A stretch of 64,000 bases of DNA from Oscillospiraceae bacterium (GCA_015066565.1 SVOB01000001.1:496001-560000); one strand, 5' to 3'; positions 41,539 to 50,716 are shown, counted from the first letter of the stretch. Program-made: numbers and translations. The notes: a model not told the origin generated them from the letters alone.

Positions 41539-44073
41539 ATGAAAAAATCACTCAAAGCAATTCTTATATGCTTAACGGTACTCGTTCTGCTTTCGGCTTT
41601 TGCCGTTTGCTCATACGCAGTACCCGCATATAACGCAAACGGTGCAACCGGCACCTGCAAATCGCATACCAATAAGCTTGTGACGCTGGACGACATTCCC
41701 TCACGCATCCCCGAAAACACGGGCGCAAGGAAGCTTCAGAAGGTGAATATCACTAAGAATATTCCGCTGGTTGTTATTGTAATCGGCTTCAGGAATATTT
41801 CCTATAACGACTCGTATAACTGGGGCGACGTTATTTTTCAGAGCGAATCCTCGCTTAAGAAATACTATTCGGATATGTCGTTCGGTCAATTCACGTTTGA
41901 GCCCGTAAGCGAAACGAGCGCATATAAGGTCGGCGGCAACACAAATAAATATGACGTTGAAAACGATGGCATTATTCACGTCAAGCTTGACTCCGACCAC
42001 GATAACTGGGCTTTACAGCCGGGTCTGCTTATATGGAATCAGAGCGTAAACCTTACAAAATCAATTATCAACGCCATAAAAGCCGCTAACGCCTATATTG
42101 ACTTTTCACAGTATGACGATGACAAAGACGGCCTTATCGAAAACAATGAGATGGCTTTAAGCTTTGTTTTTGCGGGGTATGAAGCGGCATATCAGACATC
42201 CTACAACCTTTTCAGTTTCTGGTCACACGCTTTCAGCGTCAGCGAATCAATTGAAGCGTATAACCTCAACCTCAGCGTACCTAAGGTTGACGGAGTTAAG
42301 GTTGACTCGTACATAGGAATTGCCGAAAAGCTTGAAGAAAATACACAGGAACCCATCTGCGTTCTTGCTCACGAGCTTGGTCACTATCTCGGCCTCCCCG
42401 ATTTATATGATACGGTTTATTCAACCTCGCTTGAATGGTCGCCCTATGATGTTGCTCACCTGAGCGTTATGTGTTCGGGAGTATGGTGTGAGGATGAGGA
42501 AAACGGGACGTACAGCCCGGCTTCAATGGACGCCTGGTCAAGATATGAACTCGGCTGGATTAAACCGACCACGGTAAACAGGACAACCGATGTTGAGCTG
42601 ACAAGTCAGGATTATTCAAATCCGAGCGAAAAGATTAAAACCGCTTTAATTCCAACCCAGACGGCAAACGAATACTATTTAGTTGAAAACCGCCAGTTTA
42701 CGGGCTGGGACAGATTCCTCGGGGAATATTTTTCAAATGACCGCGGCGGCGTTGTAATTTGGCATATAGATAAAAATATCTATAACGAAAACTATGAATT
42801 GAATTCGGTCAATAACACCGACCACAGACCGTCGGTTATTCCTCTTTATCCCGAAAAGGTCGACTCAGTTTACACCTTTACCGGTAAGGGCGGAGTTGTC
42901 TATTCGCCGTTTTTTGACAGCGCTGTATGGGAGAGTAAATTTGCAACCGATATAGGAGATTCAATTAATCTTCCGCTTTACGGAAGCGGTAAAAATGCGA
43001 ACAGCCGTCTTGCGAGAACGCTTTCGGGAATCAAGGTCAGTTTTCTTGATGAAAGCGCAAGCACAATGCACATAAACGTTAATGTTGACAATCACGTCCA
43101 CAAAGCAACGCATTTGTCAAAGGCCCCAACCTGCTTAAAGTTCGGGTACAACGACTGCTATTACTGCTCATACTGTCGCAAATACTTCAGTGACAGTTCC
43201 TGTATAAATGAGATTTTCTATTCAGATGCAATAATCCTTGCAACAGGGCACAGTTATGTCTTCAGCAGGACAGTTAAGCCAATGGCAGACGCCGATGGCT
43301 ATGATTTACATATTTGTGAACGTTGCGGCGCAGAAAAAAAGGATAACTTTAAAAAGCTTGTCGGCTGGGGTCAGGATTCAAAGGGCAATTGGTATTTTGT
43401 AAAAGATGACGGCTCTTTCCTTAAGGGTTGGCAGACAATTGAAGGAAGAGACGGCAAAACAAATAAATTCTATTTCGGCTCGGACGGAATAATGTTCAAA
43501 AGCCGACTCGCCTCAATCAATTCAAAGAAATACTACTTCGGCTCGGACGGCGCTATGTATAAGAGCAGGCTTATTTCCGTAAGCGGTAAAAAGTATTATA
43601 TGGGCTCGGACGGAGCAGCCTATACAAAGCGACTGATTTCCGTAAACGGCAAAAAATACTATATGGGCGCCGACGGAGCAGCCTATACAAAACGGCTTAT
43701 TTCCGTAAACGGTAAAAAGTACTATATGGGCTCGGACGGAGTTGCCTATACGAAGCGACTTATTTCCGTAAACGGCAAAAAGTACTATATGGGCGCCGAC
43801 GGAGTTGCCTATACGAAACGGCTTATTTCCGTAAACGGTAAAAAGTACTATATGGGCTCGGACGGAGTAGCCTATAAATCAAGGCTCATTTCCGTCGAAG
43901 GCAAGAAATATTACATCGGTAAGGATTGCGTTGCATATAAAAGCAGGTTTGCTTCGCTCAGCGGAAAAAAATACTACTTCGGCTCTGACTGTGTAATGCT
44001 TAAAAATACCTCAAAGAAAATTGACGGTAAAACCTATTATTTCAATAAAAACGGCGTTTGCACAAACCCGTAA
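41539..44073 (+). CDS. Secreted M6-family metalloprotease with C-terminal binding repeats
   Basis: This 844-residue protein has a signal peptide (residues 1-30). An M6/immune-inhibitor-A-like catalytic domain carries zinc motif VLAHELGHYLGLPDLYD (near residue 277), preceded by a calcium-like loop DDDKDGLIENNEM. Residues about 520-615 contain cysteine-rich pairs (YYCSYCRK, ICERCGAEKK). From about residue 620 a tandem array of 20-residue repeats of the type LISVNGKKYYMGSDG follows, related to glucan/choline-binding repeats. It is probably secreted and held on the cell wall while digesting host or dietary protein. The repeats are nearly identical at DNA level. Confidence 0.88.
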   Translation: MKKSLKAILICLTVLVLLSAFAVCSYAVPAYNANGATGTCKSHTNKLVTLDDIPSRIPENTGARKLQKVNITKNIPLVVIVIGFRNISYNDSYNWGDVIFQSESSLKKYYSDMSFGQFTFEPVSETSAYKVGGNTNKYDVENDGIIHVKLDSDHDNWALQPGLLIWNQSVNLTKSIINAIKAANAYIDFSQYDDDKDGLIENNEMALSFVFAGYEAAYQTSYNLFSFWSHAFSVSESIEAYNLNLSVPKVDGVKVDSYIGIAEKLEENTQEPICVLAHELGHYLGLPDLYDTVYSTSLEWSPYDVAHLSVMCSGVWCEDEENGTYSPASMDAWSRYELGWIKPTTVNRTTDVELTSQDYSNPSEKIKTALIPTQTANEYYLVENRQFTGWDRFLGEYFSNDRGGVVIWHIDKNIYNENYELNSVNNTDHRPSVIPLYPEKVDSVYTFTGKGGVVYSPFFDSAVWESKFATDIGDSINLPLYGSGKNANSRLARTLSGIKVSFLDESASTMHINVNVDNHVHKATHLSKAPTCLKFGYNDCYYCSYCRKYFSDSSCINEIFYSDAIILATGHSYVFSRTVKPMADADGYDLHICERCGAEKKDNFKKLVGWGQDSKGNWYFVKDDGSFLKGWQTIEGRDGKTNKFYFGSDGIMFKSRLASINSKKYYFGSDGAMYKSRLISVSGKKYYMGSDGAAYTKRLISVNGKKYYMGADGAAYTKRLISVNGKKYYMGSDGVAYTKRLISVNGKKYYMGADGVAYTKRLISVNGKKYYMGSDGVAYKSRLISVEGKKYYIGKDCVAYKSRFASLSGKKYYFGSDCVMLKNTSKKIDGKTYYFNKNGVCTNP
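43540..43920 (+). repeat. Tandem 60-bp coding repeats in a 120-bp higher-order pattern
   Basis: Units coding for ISVNGKKYYMGSDG/GADG and AYTKRL follow one another with almost no drift. Codon choices alternate between successive units: GGCTCGGAC versus GGCGCCGAC, AAGCGA versus AAACGG, and GGTAAAAAG versus GGCAAAAA. Pairs of units therefore repeat every 120 bases. This suggests recent duplication of a two-unit block. Confidence 0.8.
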
Positions 44074-44083
44074 ATAAAGGCAG

Positions 44084-44695
44084 GTGGTAAATACGGCGTT
44101 CAATAAAAAAGAACTCCCCTATTTCAGAATAGGCTCTTCATACGGCGGAAATCAGGAATGGTTTGACGGCGTATGGATGAAAATGGGCGGTTGCGCCGCC
44201 GAAACAGCCTGTGAAACGAGTATTTACCTCGATTTATATAAGGGAACAAGTCTTTATCCGTTTGATATAAAAAGTCTTAACAAAGAGGACTACATCAAAT
44301 TCGGCTCGATTATGAAGCCCTATCTTCGCCCGAGGATGAGCGGTATTGACAAGCTTTCGATTTATATTGAAGGCTTCGGTCAGTTCCTCAAAGACAGAAA
44401 AAGCAATATAACGCTTTCGGGCGTTGAGGGAACGGAAAACGTTGAAAAAGCAAGAGAAGCGGTAAGAAAACAGCTTGAAAACGAAATCCCTGTCCCCTAC
44501 CTCTGTTTGAAGCACTCCGATAAAAGCTTTGACGATTACGAATGGCACTGGTTTATCCTTAACGGCTTTGAAACTGACGGCGAAGCTTTTATAGTTAAGG
44601 CAGTAACCTACAGCGAGTTTGAATGGCTTGACTTTAACCGTCTGTGGGACACGGGCTACGCTCAGAAGGGCGGGCTGATTATAGTAAATCTATAA
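44084..44695 (+). CDS. Uncharacterised protein, possible papain-like cysteine peptidase
   Basis: About 203 residues, starting at a GTG ten bases after the metalloprotease stop; the start is uncertain because no clear ATG or strong Shine-Dalgarno is present. There is no signal peptide. The N-terminal GGCAAETACETSIYLD and the C-terminal WHWFILNGFETDGEAFIVKA resemble the Cys-then-His order and spacing of papain- or C39-like folds. The family is not one I recognise. Its position suggests co-expression with the M6 protease, for example as a processing or immunity factor; this is inference. Confidence 0.6.
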   Translation: MVNTAFNKKELPYFRIGSSYGGNQEWFDGVWMKMGGCAAETACETSIYLDLYKGTSLYPFDIKSLNKEDYIKFGSIMKPYLRPRMSGIDKLSIYIEGFGQFLKDRKSNITLSGVEGTENVEKAREAVRKQLENEIPVPYLCLKHSDKSFDDYEWHWFILNGFETDGEAFIVKAVTYSEFEWLDFNRLWDTGYAQKGGLIIVNL

Positions 44696-44700
44696 AAATA

Positions 44701-44737
44701 AACCCTGAAAACCTTTTCGGCTTTCAGGGTTGTTTTT
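44701..44737. terminator. Bidirectional terminator
   Basis: AACCCTGAAA and TTTCAGGGTT pair around ACCTTTTCGGC and are followed by GTTTTTTGTT. It lies between convergent genes. Confidence 0.88.
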
Positions 44738-44745
44738 TGTTATTT

Positions 44746-45744
44746 TTATTTGAGAATTTCCTTATTTGAAATGATAAAGGTTATTCTCTCCTCCATTGAC
44801 GGACCGCCGTGGTTTCTTCTTATTCCGCCGTGGTCGGTGGTAATGAGGATAAGCCAATCCTCTGTGTCATAAGCAGGTCTTGACTTAATGGCGTCAATGA
44901 AATCCTTTCCCGTTGCGTCGGCGTCATAAAAGCCCTTTACATAGTTGGCGTTCTGAAGCGAAAAACCGGTTGCGTGACCGTTATGGTCGGTAAATTCAAG
45001 AGTAAGGAAAATGAAATCGGAGCAATCGGGAGTGTTAATATCGTTAAGTACGTTCTCAATCGTTCCCTCATCAGAGTCTGCGCGGAGGAATACGGAGTTG
45101 ATTTTATTTTTTTCAATATAATTCTTTTCATTTATATAGGTGGAATTGTGGTTTGAAAAATGACCGCCCCAGGAAATATAAAAAGCGCTCTTGTCAATGA
45201 CCTTATCTTCAACCAATTCAAGAAGAAGAGTTTTCGGCTCAATAGGCTTAGGCTGACCGTTACCCGTCACGCCGAATGTGTTTGCCCACTGTCCCGTAAG
45301 CATTGAGCTCCAGCCGGGTGCGGTTGAGGTAGCCTGAACATTCTTTTCGGGGTAATTAACGCCTCCGCAATAGCTGAACACAGCCTGTCCGCCGTCGGCA
45401 AGAAGAGTTTTAACCGCGCTCTTTTCACTGTTTTCAAGCAATCTGAAATTATCTGTCCTGCAGCCGTCATAACCGATAACTATAGCCTTTTTCTCGGTTT
45501 TGCCCTCGGGTAAGGGTGAAGCAAAATGCTCTTCAATAAGACGGTGAATTTCAGTCTGGGGAACAGCTGTTTCCCAGGTATTCGACATAAAATCAAAGGA
45601 CGTTATCGCCTGTTCAAAATCCATTTTTTCGGGTGTTGTAATGCCCTCAATCTTCTTTTTGGGAGAAAGAACTGTCGCTATAATAAACAAAGCGAGAGTT
45701 ATAATTCCCATACAGAACAATAATGCCTTAGACCATTTTTTCAT
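44746..45744 (-). CDS. Alkaline-phosphatase-superfamily hydrolase, membrane-anchored
   Basis: This 332-residue protein has one N-terminal transmembrane helix (about 10-28) and an extracytoplasmic AP-superfamily domain. Metal ligands and nucleophile are visible as AIVIGYDGCRTDNF, STAPGWSSMLTGQW, LEFTDHNGHATGF and LITTDHGGIRRNHGG. It could be a phosphodiesterase, phosphoglycerol transferase or sulfatase-like enzyme, though it has no FGly motif. The ATG with GAAGGGGGAT upstream sets the start. The C-terminal third is repeated as a fragment at 50.4-50.65 kb. Confidence 0.82.
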   Translation of the reverse strand: MKKWSKALLFCMGIITLALFIIATVLSPKKKIEGITTPEKMDFEQAITSFDFMSNTWETAVPQTEIHRLIEEHFASPLPEGKTEKKAIVIGYDGCRTDNFRLLENSEKSAVKTLLADGGQAVFSYCGGVNYPEKNVQATSTAPGWSSMLTGQWANTFGVTGNGQPKPIEPKTLLLELVEDKVIDKSAFYISWGGHFSNHNSTYINEKNYIEKNKINSVFLRADSDEGTIENVLNDINTPDCSDFIFLTLEFTDHNGHATGFSLQNANYVKGFYDADATGKDFIDAIKSRPAYDTEDWLILITTDHGGIRRNHGGPSMEERITFIISNKEILK

Positions 45745-45876
45745 ACTTAATCCCCCTTCGAGAAGTTTACAACGATATATTATCATATCTTCTTATTATT
45801 TTTCAATACCGAAAATAAAATAAGGCTTTAATTGACGGGCGCTTTATTGTATAATACATTTAAAGGGGGTATTATT

Positions 45877-47082
45877 TTGAAAACCAATGCAACCTATTTT
45901 GTAAACGACGAAAAAGAGCCGTTAAGATACGGCGAAATAAATATCATAAATCCTCCCCGTCAAAGACTTCGCGGAGAAGAAATAAAAGAGGGCGTTAAGG
46001 CTGTTCCCGTTTTCTGCGGCTTTTGCGGAACGGACTTTGAGCTTATGAAAATGGGCAGAAGGAACGCCTTGACTTCCAAGTTTCCCGAAAACGAAAAAAG
46101 GCTTATAAACGGTCACGAGGGCGTTGTATGGTACCCCGATGAAAACCGCTTCGCTATTGTTCTTATCAGAGGCGGTGACAGCTTTGACCCGACGCGTTTC
46201 ACCGAGGACGAAACATACTTTGAATACGGGTGCGATAAGGCTGACGGGCTTTTCAGCGACGAAAACTATTTTAACCCCGATATGCTTTTACGCTTGCCCG
46301 AAAAATACGGAAAATGCGAACGACTTCCCCTTTCGATTGCTAAAAGACTCGTGTTCTGCGACCCATACGCCTGCGCTATTTTTCAGCACGAAAGAATGTG
46401 CGATATAGGCTCTGCCCAGAATTTCAGAGTTGTTATGGCAAGGGATAAATGCGACGAAGCTACGGCGAGAAAAAAGGCTGAAAACGAAACGTTTCTTAAA
46501 ACTGTTATTTACGGGCTCGGCACAACGGGTCTTTTTATCGGCGACCAGATAAGGAGAAACCACCCCGACGCCGAAATCCTTTTTGTTGCGAGAAGCGGTG
46601 AGGACAGCGACAAGGTAAAGTTTGTAAGGGAAAATATCAAATCAGATTACCTCTCGGTTTCGGAGCTCACCGAAAAAGAAATAAGCGAAAAAATTATAGG
46701 CTGTTTCGGTTCTCCCTGTTCCTGCTTTGTCGGCACAAGCGGAACCGAAATTGAATCGAGAATAGCCTTTGAGCACGGAGTTCTCGGTTGCAACGGAATT
46801 TACGACAGCTTTTCGTTAGGTCCTAAGGTAACCTTTGACACTATGCCATTCGGCTTTAAAAATCACGTTATACTTTCTTCGATTAACTTTACTCAAAAGC
46901 ATATGGAACAGGCTATAAAAATTCTAAGTGAAAGCAGGTTTGACGAGCTTGTTGAGTTAATTGACAAAGACGAGTTTATTTCCGACCCTATCGGCGCATA
47001 CGAAAATAAGATTTACTGTAAGGGCGCGCCTGTTAAAACGGCGGTAATCTGGAATAAAAAATATATTGACGAGGACAAATAA
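45877..47082 (+). CDS. Zinc-dependent sugar dehydrogenase, glucose-dehydrogenase-like
   Basis: This 401-residue protein belongs to the medium-chain dehydrogenases: CGFCGTDFELMKMG and NGHEGVVWYPDENRF form the GroES-like catalytic domain, and VIYGLGTTGLFIGDQI is the Rossmann loop. The C-terminal part resembles the extra domain of archaeal-type glucose dehydrogenases. It starts at TTG, chosen because AAAGGGGG lies nine bases upstream; a TATAAT at 45850 with TTTAAT 17 bases before it is a possible promoter. It would oxidise a sugar to its lactone as the first step of the four-gene cluster. The sugar is unknown. Confidence 0.78.
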   Translation: MKTNATYFVNDEKEPLRYGEINIINPPRQRLRGEEIKEGVKAVPVFCGFCGTDFELMKMGRRNALTSKFPENEKRLINGHEGVVWYPDENRFAIVLIRGGDSFDPTRFTEDETYFEYGCDKADGLFSDENYFNPDMLLRLPEKYGKCERLPLSIAKRLVFCDPYACAIFQHERMCDIGSAQNFRVVMARDKCDEATARKKAENETFLKTVIYGLGTTGLFIGDQIRRNHPDAEILFVARSGEDSDKVKFVRENIKSDYLSVSELTEKEISEKIIGCFGSPCSCFVGTSGTEIESRIAFEHGVLGCNGIYDSFSLGPKVTFDTMPFGFKNHVILSSINFTQKHMEQAIKILSESRFDELVELIDKDEFISDPIGAYENKIYCKGAPVKTAVIWNKKYIDEDK

Positions 47083-48108
47083 ATGAAAGCTATTGAAATA
47101 ACAAAACCTTTTGAAATAAGAATTATTGAAAAAGAAAAGCCCGTAAGAAAGAAAGGCGAAGCGTTGCTCAGAGTGCTTTACTGCGGAATATGCGGAGCAG
47201 ACGTGGCTTCTTTTACGGGCAATCAGCCTTTCACCTCTTACCCGCGAATACCGGGTCACGAATTTTCGGCTCAGATAGTCGAAATTGACGAAAATGAAAA
47301 GGGCTTTAAGACAGGCGACATAATAACCTGCAACCCGTATTTTAACTGCGGCGAATGTTACGCCTGCAAAAGAGGGCTTGTAAACGCCTGTCACGACAAT
47401 CAGACAATGGGCGTTCAGCGTGACGGAAGCTTTCAGGAATATATTACTATGCCTGTTGAAAGAATTATTGACGGCAAAGGGCTTTCGGCTGACGAATTAG
47501 CGCTTATCGAGCCGTTTTCCATAAGTGCTCACGCCCTTTCGAGAGCCGAGGTCAGAGAGGGCGACAACCTGCTTATTATGGGCGCCGGTCCCATAGGTCT
47601 TTTCGCCCTTATAAAAGCGAAATCCATGGGCGCAAGAGTTGCCGTCGCCGACCTTCTTGAAAGCAGACTTTCGCTCGCAAAGGAATACGGCGCAGACCTT
47701 ATTATAAACAACAGAACAGATGACTTTGACAAAAAGTGTGAAGAGTTCACCTTTGGCAACGGCTTTGACGTCTGCGTTGAAGCCTGCGGAGCTCCGGTCA
47801 CATTTTTAAGCTGTATTGATAAGGCTGCCCACGGAGCGAACGTAATTCTTATAGGCAACGGCAAAAAGGAAACGACCTTTGTTCATTCGGTTATTCTTAA
47901 AAAGGAACTCAACATTTTCGGAAGCCGTAACGCCTATACGAAGGATTTTGTTTCGCTTATCAACCTTGTTTCAAGCGGAAAGGTAAATATCAAAAAGATG
48001 ATAAGCGCAGTTTATGATGTTGAAAACGCTGAAAGGGCTTTCGATTCACTTGCCAATAACGACGGCTCAATAAATAAGCTGGTCATTAAGTTTTCCGACC
48101 CGCAATAA
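47083..48108 (+). CDS. Zinc-type alcohol/polyol dehydrogenase
   Basis: This 341-residue medium-chain dehydrogenase has YCGICGADVASF and PGHEFSAQIVEI (catalytic zinc), the structural-zinc lobe NCGECYACKRGLVNAC and the NAD loop IMGAGPIGLFALIKAK. It starts immediately after the previous stop. In the cluster it may oxidise a hydroxyl of the keto-deoxy acid or of a related polyol. Sorbitol- or threonine-dehydrogenase-like proteins look the same, so substrate is open. Confidence 0.85.
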   Translation: MKAIEITKPFEIRIIEKEKPVRKKGEALLRVLYCGICGADVASFTGNQPFTSYPRIPGHEFSAQIVEIDENEKGFKTGDIITCNPYFNCGECYACKRGLVNACHDNQTMGVQRDGSFQEYITMPVERIIDGKGLSADELALIEPFSISAHALSRAEVREGDNLLIMGAGPIGLFALIKAKSMGARVAVADLLESRLSLAKEYGADLIINNRTDDFDKKCEEFTFGNGFDVCVEACGAPVTFLSCIDKAAHGANVILIGNGKKETTFVHSVILKKELNIFGSRNAYTKDFVSLINLVSSGKVNIKKMISAVYDVENAERAFDSLANNDGSINKLVIKFSDPQ

Positions 48109-48120
48109 AGAGGAAGAATT

Positions 48121-49482
48121 ATGGATTCAATCGTAATCAACCCGCTTGACAACGTATCGGTTTCGCTTGAAAACGGCCATAAATATGCCTTGACCGATAT
48201 AAAAGAGGGCGAACAAATAATGAAATACGGCTTCCCTATAGGCAAAGCGACAGCCGACATAAAAAAGGGCGAGCCTGTTCATTCCCACAACCTGAAAACT
48301 GAGCTTTCGGGGCTTTACGACTATGCCTATAAGCCTGTAAAAATCGAAAAAAAGGATATTTCTCCCCTGTTTATCAACGCTTTTGAAAGAAAAAGCGGCG
48401 AAATCGGAATAAGAAACGATATCTGGATTATTCCCTCTGTCGGCTGCGTAAACAAAATTGCCGAAGAGTTGAGCAAACGGACGGGCGCTTTCTGCTTTAC
48501 CCATCCGTACGGTTGCAGTCAGCTCGGCGGCGACGCTTTAAGAACCGTTCAGATTCTCTGTTCTCTTATAAAGCACCCTAACGCGGGCGGAGTTCTTGTT
48601 CTCGGCCTCGGGTGCGAAAACAACAACATTTCGGTTATCAAAAGTCACCTCGGAGAATATGACAGAGAGAGAATCCGTTTCCTGAATGTTCAGGCTGTCG
48701 ACGACGAGCTTAAAGAGGGAGAGAGAATAATAAATCTTCTTAAAGGAAGAGCTTCCGACGACAAAAGAACAAAGGTCAGTATTTCCAGACTTAAAATCGG
48801 ACTTAAATGCGGCGGAAGCGACGGCCTTTCGGGAATTACAGCGAACCCGTTGGTCGGAAAGATTACTGATAAAATCTGCGCCTTTGGAGGAATTGCCGTA
48901 CTCACGGAGGTTCCCGAAATGTTCGGCGCAGAGCAACTGCTTTTAAACCGCTGTGAAAACAAGACTGTTTTTGACAAAGCGGTAAAAATGATAAATAACT
49001 GTAAAACATACTTCATTTCGCACAACCAGCCCATAAGCGAAAACCCCTCCCCCGGCAATAAGGAGGGCGGTATAACCACGCTTGAGGAAAAGTCGCTCGG
49101 CTGTGTTCAGAAGGGCGGAAAGGCGGTCATCACCGACGTTCTTGACTACGGTGACACGGCTTCAAAAAGCGGACTTAATCTTCTTAACGGACCGGGTAAC
49201 GACATAGTGGCAATAACAAATCTTACCGCAGTCGGCTGTCATCTTATTCTATTCACAACCGGCAGAGGAACACCGCTCGGCGCACCCGTTCCGACAGTTA
49301 AAATCTCTTCAAATACCCGTCTTGCAAACGCAAAAGGACAATGGATTGATTTTGACGCTCAGACGGGAAACGACGAAGAATTGTTTGAACTTCTTATCAA
49401 TACCGCAAACGGCAATAAGACCAGAAATGAAGAAAACGGCTACCGTGAAATAGCCATTTTCAAGGACGGTGTTACATTATGA
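48121..49482 (+). CDS. UxaA/GarD-family sugar-acid dehydratase
   Basis: This 453-residue protein shows an N-terminal SAF domain (residues 1-90, with GEPVHSHNLKTEL) fused to the core. In the core HPYGCSQLGGDALRT, LVLGLGCENNNISV and AVGCHLILFTTGRGTPLGAP are the altronate/galactarate dehydratase signatures. It should remove water from an aldonic or aldaric acid to give a 2-keto-3-deoxy acid, using Fe2+ or an Fe-S-like site. GAGGAAG precedes the ATG. Altronate is the textbook substrate; absence of UxaB/UxaC neighbours makes another acid more likely here. Confidence 0.85.
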   Translation: MDSIVINPLDNVSVSLENGHKYALTDIKEGEQIMKYGFPIGKATADIKKGEPVHSHNLKTELSGLYDYAYKPVKIEKKDISPLFINAFERKSGEIGIRNDIWIIPSVGCVNKIAEELSKRTGAFCFTHPYGCSQLGGDALRTVQILCSLIKHPNAGGVLVLGLGCENNNISVIKSHLGEYDRERIRFLNVQAVDDELKEGERIINLLKGRASDDKRTKVSISRLKIGLKCGGSDGLSGITANPLVGKITDKICAFGGIAVLTEVPEMFGAEQLLLNRCENKTVFDKAVKMINNCKTYFISHNQPISENPSPGNKEGGITTLEEKSLGCVQKGGKAVITDVLDYGDTASKSGLNLLNGPGNDIVAITNLTAVGCHLILFTTGRGTPLGAPVPTVKISSNTRLANAKGQWIDFDAQTGNDEELFELLINTANGNKTRNEENGYREIAIFKDGVTL

Positions 49483-50351
49483 TTATTATTGACGCTCATA
49501 CTCACCTTTGGAAAAAGCAGGACGGGATAAATAACTCAAAAAGAGTTTTTGCGCTCGAAAACGGGAAAAGCGACTTTGGCGGCGAGATAAGACAGATGAT
49601 GCCGCCATATATGCTAAACGGCGAAAACAACGCCGAAATGCTTATTTCCAATATGGACTACGCCTGTGTTTACGGTGCGGTAATAACTCAGGAAGTGCTT
49701 GACGGAAATCAGGACGAATACCTGCTTTCGGTCAAGAAAAAATATCCCGAAAGAATAAAAATCTGTTCGCTTTATGAAGAGAGCAAGCCCTTTAACCTTG
49801 ACGGCTTTGACGGGATAAAGCTTTGTTCCTGTAAATTCAGGGAACGCGATTTATTAAAGCATTTCGACGTTTTCAAGGCGGCGAACGACAGGGGTAAATT
49901 CGTTTCAATCGACCTCGCTGACGGCGATGAGCAAGCCCCGGCTTTAAAAGAAATTGCAACAGAGCTTCCCGACCTTAAAATCGCAATCGGTCACTTCGGA
50001 ATGGTAACAAGAGAAAACTGGAAAGAACAGATTAAGCTTGCAAGAATGAAAAATGTTTTTATTGAAAGCGGCGGAATAACCTGGCTTTACAACTACGAAT
50101 TTTACCCCTACCCCTCCGCGGTAAAATCAATTCTCGAAGCGAGTGAAATCTGCGGGTTCGACAAGCTTATGTTCGGCAGCGACTACCCGAGAACAATGGT
50201 CGAAATAACCTATAAAATGAGCTTTGATTTCATTGTTAAGACGAATGAAATCTCTCTTGCGGACAAAGAAAAAATGTTAGGTCTTAACGCGGTAAATTTC
50301 TACGGCTTTGAAAATGCAAAAGAAATTGAACCGATTAAACATATGCTTTGA
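49479..50351 (+). CDS. TIM-barrel amidohydrolase / probable sugar lactonase
   Basis: This 290-residue amidohydrolase starts IIIDAHTHLW (metal ligands HxH) and has IAIGHFGMVTREN, VFIESGGITWLY and MFGSDYPRTMVEITY, the order of COG2159/COG3618-type enzymes. Members of that group include lactonases of non-phosphorylative sugar pathways. The start overlaps the dehydratase stop by four bases (ATGA). It would open the lactone made by the glucose-dehydrogenase-like enzyme. The last 65 codons are repeated as a fragment at 51.9-52.1 kb. Confidence 0.82.
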   Translation: MIIIDAHTHLWKKQDGINNSKRVFALENGKSDFGGEIRQMMPPYMLNGENNAEMLISNMDYACVYGAVITQEVLDGNQDEYLLSVKKKYPERIKICSLYEESKPFNLDGFDGIKLCSCKFRERDLLKHFDVFKAANDRGKFVSIDLADGDEQAPALKEIATELPDLKIAIGHFGMVTRENWKEQIKLARMKNVFIESGGITWLYNYEFYPYPSAVKSILEASEICGFDKLMFGSDYPRTMVEITYKMSFDFIVKTNEISLADKEKMLGLNAVNFYGFENAKEIEPIKHML

Positions 50352-50367
50352 TATTCACATAATCAAA

Positions 50368-50398
50368 GGGCATCCCGTACGGGATGCCCTCATTTTTT
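50368..50398 (+). terminator. Palindromic terminator after the sugar cluster
   Basis: AGGGCATCCCG and CGGGATGCCCT are perfectly complementary around a central TA, followed by CATTTTTTA. Confidence 0.9.
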
Positions 50399-50654
50399 AT
50401 TGAGCTATTTCCTTGTTTGAAACGATAAACGTCGTTCTTTCCTGAACCGAAGGTCCGCCGTGATTTCTTCTTATTCCGCCGTGGTCGGTTGTGATAAGAA
50501 TAAGCCAGTCCTCGTTTTCATAGGTTTTTCTTGATTTAATCGCTTCTATAAACTCGAGTCCCGTTTCATCCGCGCTGTAAAAGCCGTTTGTATAATTGGG
50601 ATTGTCAAGCGAAAAGCCCGTGGCGTGACCGTTGTGGTCGGTGTATTCGAGAGT
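50397..50654 (-). pseudogene. C-terminal fragment of an alkaline-phosphatase-superfamily gene
   Basis: On the minus strand an open frame of about 85 codons reads TLEYTDHNGHATGFSL to ITTDHGGIRRNHGG and ends SNKEIAQ. It is clearly homologous to the last third of the protein at 44746-45744 (TLEFTDHNGHATGFSL; SNKEILK). No matching N-terminal region precedes it, so the nucleophile is missing and it cannot be active. The fragment starts directly after the terminator of the sugar cluster. Confidence 0.85.
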
Positions 50655-50716
50655 GCGGATTTTTTCATAATGTGCCCTCCAAAAAATAATTCTAAATTAT
50701 ACTTGCCTGAATATTA

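Noticed and set aside
43540-43920. A CRISPR-like array.
   Set aside because: The repeats are in frame, have no unique spacers and encode known binding repeats.
45832-45855. TTGACG plus TATAAT as a promoter for the sugar dehydrogenase.
   Set aside because: The spacing is only 12 bases; the weaker TTTAAT at 45827 gives the proper 17.
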